From Saprospiraceae bacterium (GTDB taxonomy: Bacteria > Bacteroidota > Bacteroidia > Chitinophagales > Saprospiraceae), in assembly GCA_013042795.1 (NCBI GenBank), contig JABDPK010000103.1:1-7534 (forward strand): DNA of 7,534 nucleotides, in the 5' to 3' direction. Under the pieces are notes generated by a model. That model saw nothing but the letters and a program-made list of their open reading frames with translations, was not told where the DNA came from and did no database searches. Below, piece by piece: positions 6,950 through 7,534 of this stretch. The first letter of the stretch is position 1, and each line of letters opens with the position of its first letter. The position numbers were made by a program, and so were the translations under genes.

Positions 6950-7420
6950 TTAATGGTTTAACTTAATGTATATCTCGTCTTTTCCCGGAATGGAGAATTT
7001 TGCCGATTTAAAGGACGGGGCTGATAAGACAGGTCTTACATCATTTGAAAATCCAAATGGTTCTTTTGGATATCCAAAGAAGTTTTTGTTACAAATACTG
7101 TCATTATCCAGGTCATGGTATATTGCGATTGCATATTCACCCGCCGGTAAATGCTTGACTTTTTTTACCAGGATCCTCGACCTTACTTCTTCCCTGAACA
7201 CTAAGTATTGCTTGTCGACTTTGGGAAAATCTTCAGCATTGTTATAGATTCCTATTTGAATGACACCTGTAACTTCTTTGATACTAGTTATGTGGATTGT
7301 CAGAGTGTAGGTGCTTGCAAATGATAATAATATCGATATGGCAAAGAATATCATTGAGACAATAATTCCAGTACGGATAACAATAAGTATTTTATTATAT
7401 GATTCGGATAATATTATCAC
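6950..7420 (-). CDS. DUF2141-family exported protein
   Basis: This 156-residue protein stops at TAA (6950-6952). The start is chosen as GTG 7420: an in-frame TAG (7433-7435) lies just upstream, and this start gives a basic segment (Lys10, Arg16) before a hydrophobic stretch (17-35) that looks like a signal peptide or anchor. The alternative ATG at 7354 (Met23) would remove the positive charges. The mature part fits DUF2141: LTIHITSIKEVTGVIQIGIY (40-59), LPAGEYAIAIYHDLDNDS (91-108), then an FGYPKEPFGFSND stretch (115-127) and a PSFKSAKFSI strand. The D103-x-D105-x-D107 run resembles a Ca2+-binding loop. The family's function is unknown; a periplasmic or surface beta-sandwich is the usual inference. 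It lies 12 bp after a minus-strand partial gene, probably in one operon, and converges on the SDR operon. Confidence 0.82.
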   Translation of the reverse strand: MIILSESYNKILIVIRTGIIVSMIFFAISILLSFASTYTLTIHITSIKEVTGVIQIGIYNNAEDFPKVDKQYLVFREEVRSRILVKKVKHLPAGEYAIAIYHDLDNDSICNKNFFGYPKEPFGFSNDVRPVLSAPSFKSAKFSIPGKDEIYIKLNH

Positions 7421-7432
7421 AGGAAATTGTTC

Positions 7433-7534
7433 CTATACAGATTTTTCGTAAGCTTCTTTAATCCATGAAATAATGTCTTTATCCACGTCCTTTACGTCTT
7501 CAAGACGAATACGATGTGTACACATAGTCCCGAA
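7433..7534 (-). CDS. DUF5655-like protein, C-terminal fragment cut by window edge
   Basis: On the minus strand the frame is open from the right edge to TAG at 7433-7435, giving the last 33 residues. Residues include TH-R-I-R-L (6-11), D-V-D (16-18) and I-SWIKEAYEKS (22-32). The pattern H-x-I/V-R-L...D-V-D...W-I/L-K-E-A-Y close to the end of the protein is the one I recall at the C-terminus of DUF5655-type proteins; the family call is from memory and only tentative. The stop sits 12 bp before the DUF2141-like GTG start, so the two are probably co-transcribed. The rest of the gene lies outside the window. Confidence 0.6.
   Translation of the reverse strand, partial: FGTMCTHRIRLEDVKDVDKDIISWIKEAYEKSV

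Overview
The window looks like chromosomal DNA of a Bacteroidota bacterium, perhaps a Saprospiria-type lineage. The evidence is a giant secreted protein ending in a type IX secretion (T9SS) sorting domain, modules typical of gliding/marine Bacteroidota surface proteins (PKD/SprB-like, Ig-like, and 'C-x-D/N-N-x-T...D-x-x-DD' repeats), a DUF2141-type protein, moderate-to-low GC by eye, and starts without clear Shine-Dalgarno sequences. The taxonomic call below phylum level is inference.

Layout. Positions 1-3951 (+) hold the C-terminal 1316 residues of a very large multidomain surface protein. The reading frame is open at the left edge, so its start lies outside the window. It carries three exact-length 89-residue tandem repeats (267 bp each), Ig/PKD modules, a pair of acidic ~96-residue repeats, a beta-rich pre-terminal domain and the T9SS tail. 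An 83-bp convergent gap follows, then a small four-helix membrane protein on the minus strand (4035-4442). A 73-bp divergent spacer separates it from a three-gene plus-strand operon (4516-6947): a cysteine-dioxygenase-like cupin, then two extended SDR (NAD-dependent epimerase/dehydratase-type) proteins, with a 12-bp gap and a 4-bp ATGA overlap. On the minus strand, facing this operon with only 2 bp between stop codons, are a DUF2141-type exported protein (6950-7420) and, 12 bp upstream of it, the last 33 codons of a DUF5655-like protein running off the right edge (7433-7534).

How the genes work together. The surface protein and the membrane protein appear to be independent units. The cupin-SDR-SDR operon is the only part that looks like a pathway: an iron-dependent thiol oxidation paired with two NAD(P)-dependent steps on an unknown substrate. 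One hypothesis is the sulfonate/sulfonolipid chemistry known in Bacteroidota, but nothing in the window proves it. The second SDR has Arg where the catalytic Lys of the YxxxK motif is expected, so its enzymatic role is uncertain. I see no RNA gene, CRISPR array, insertion sequence or phage signature.
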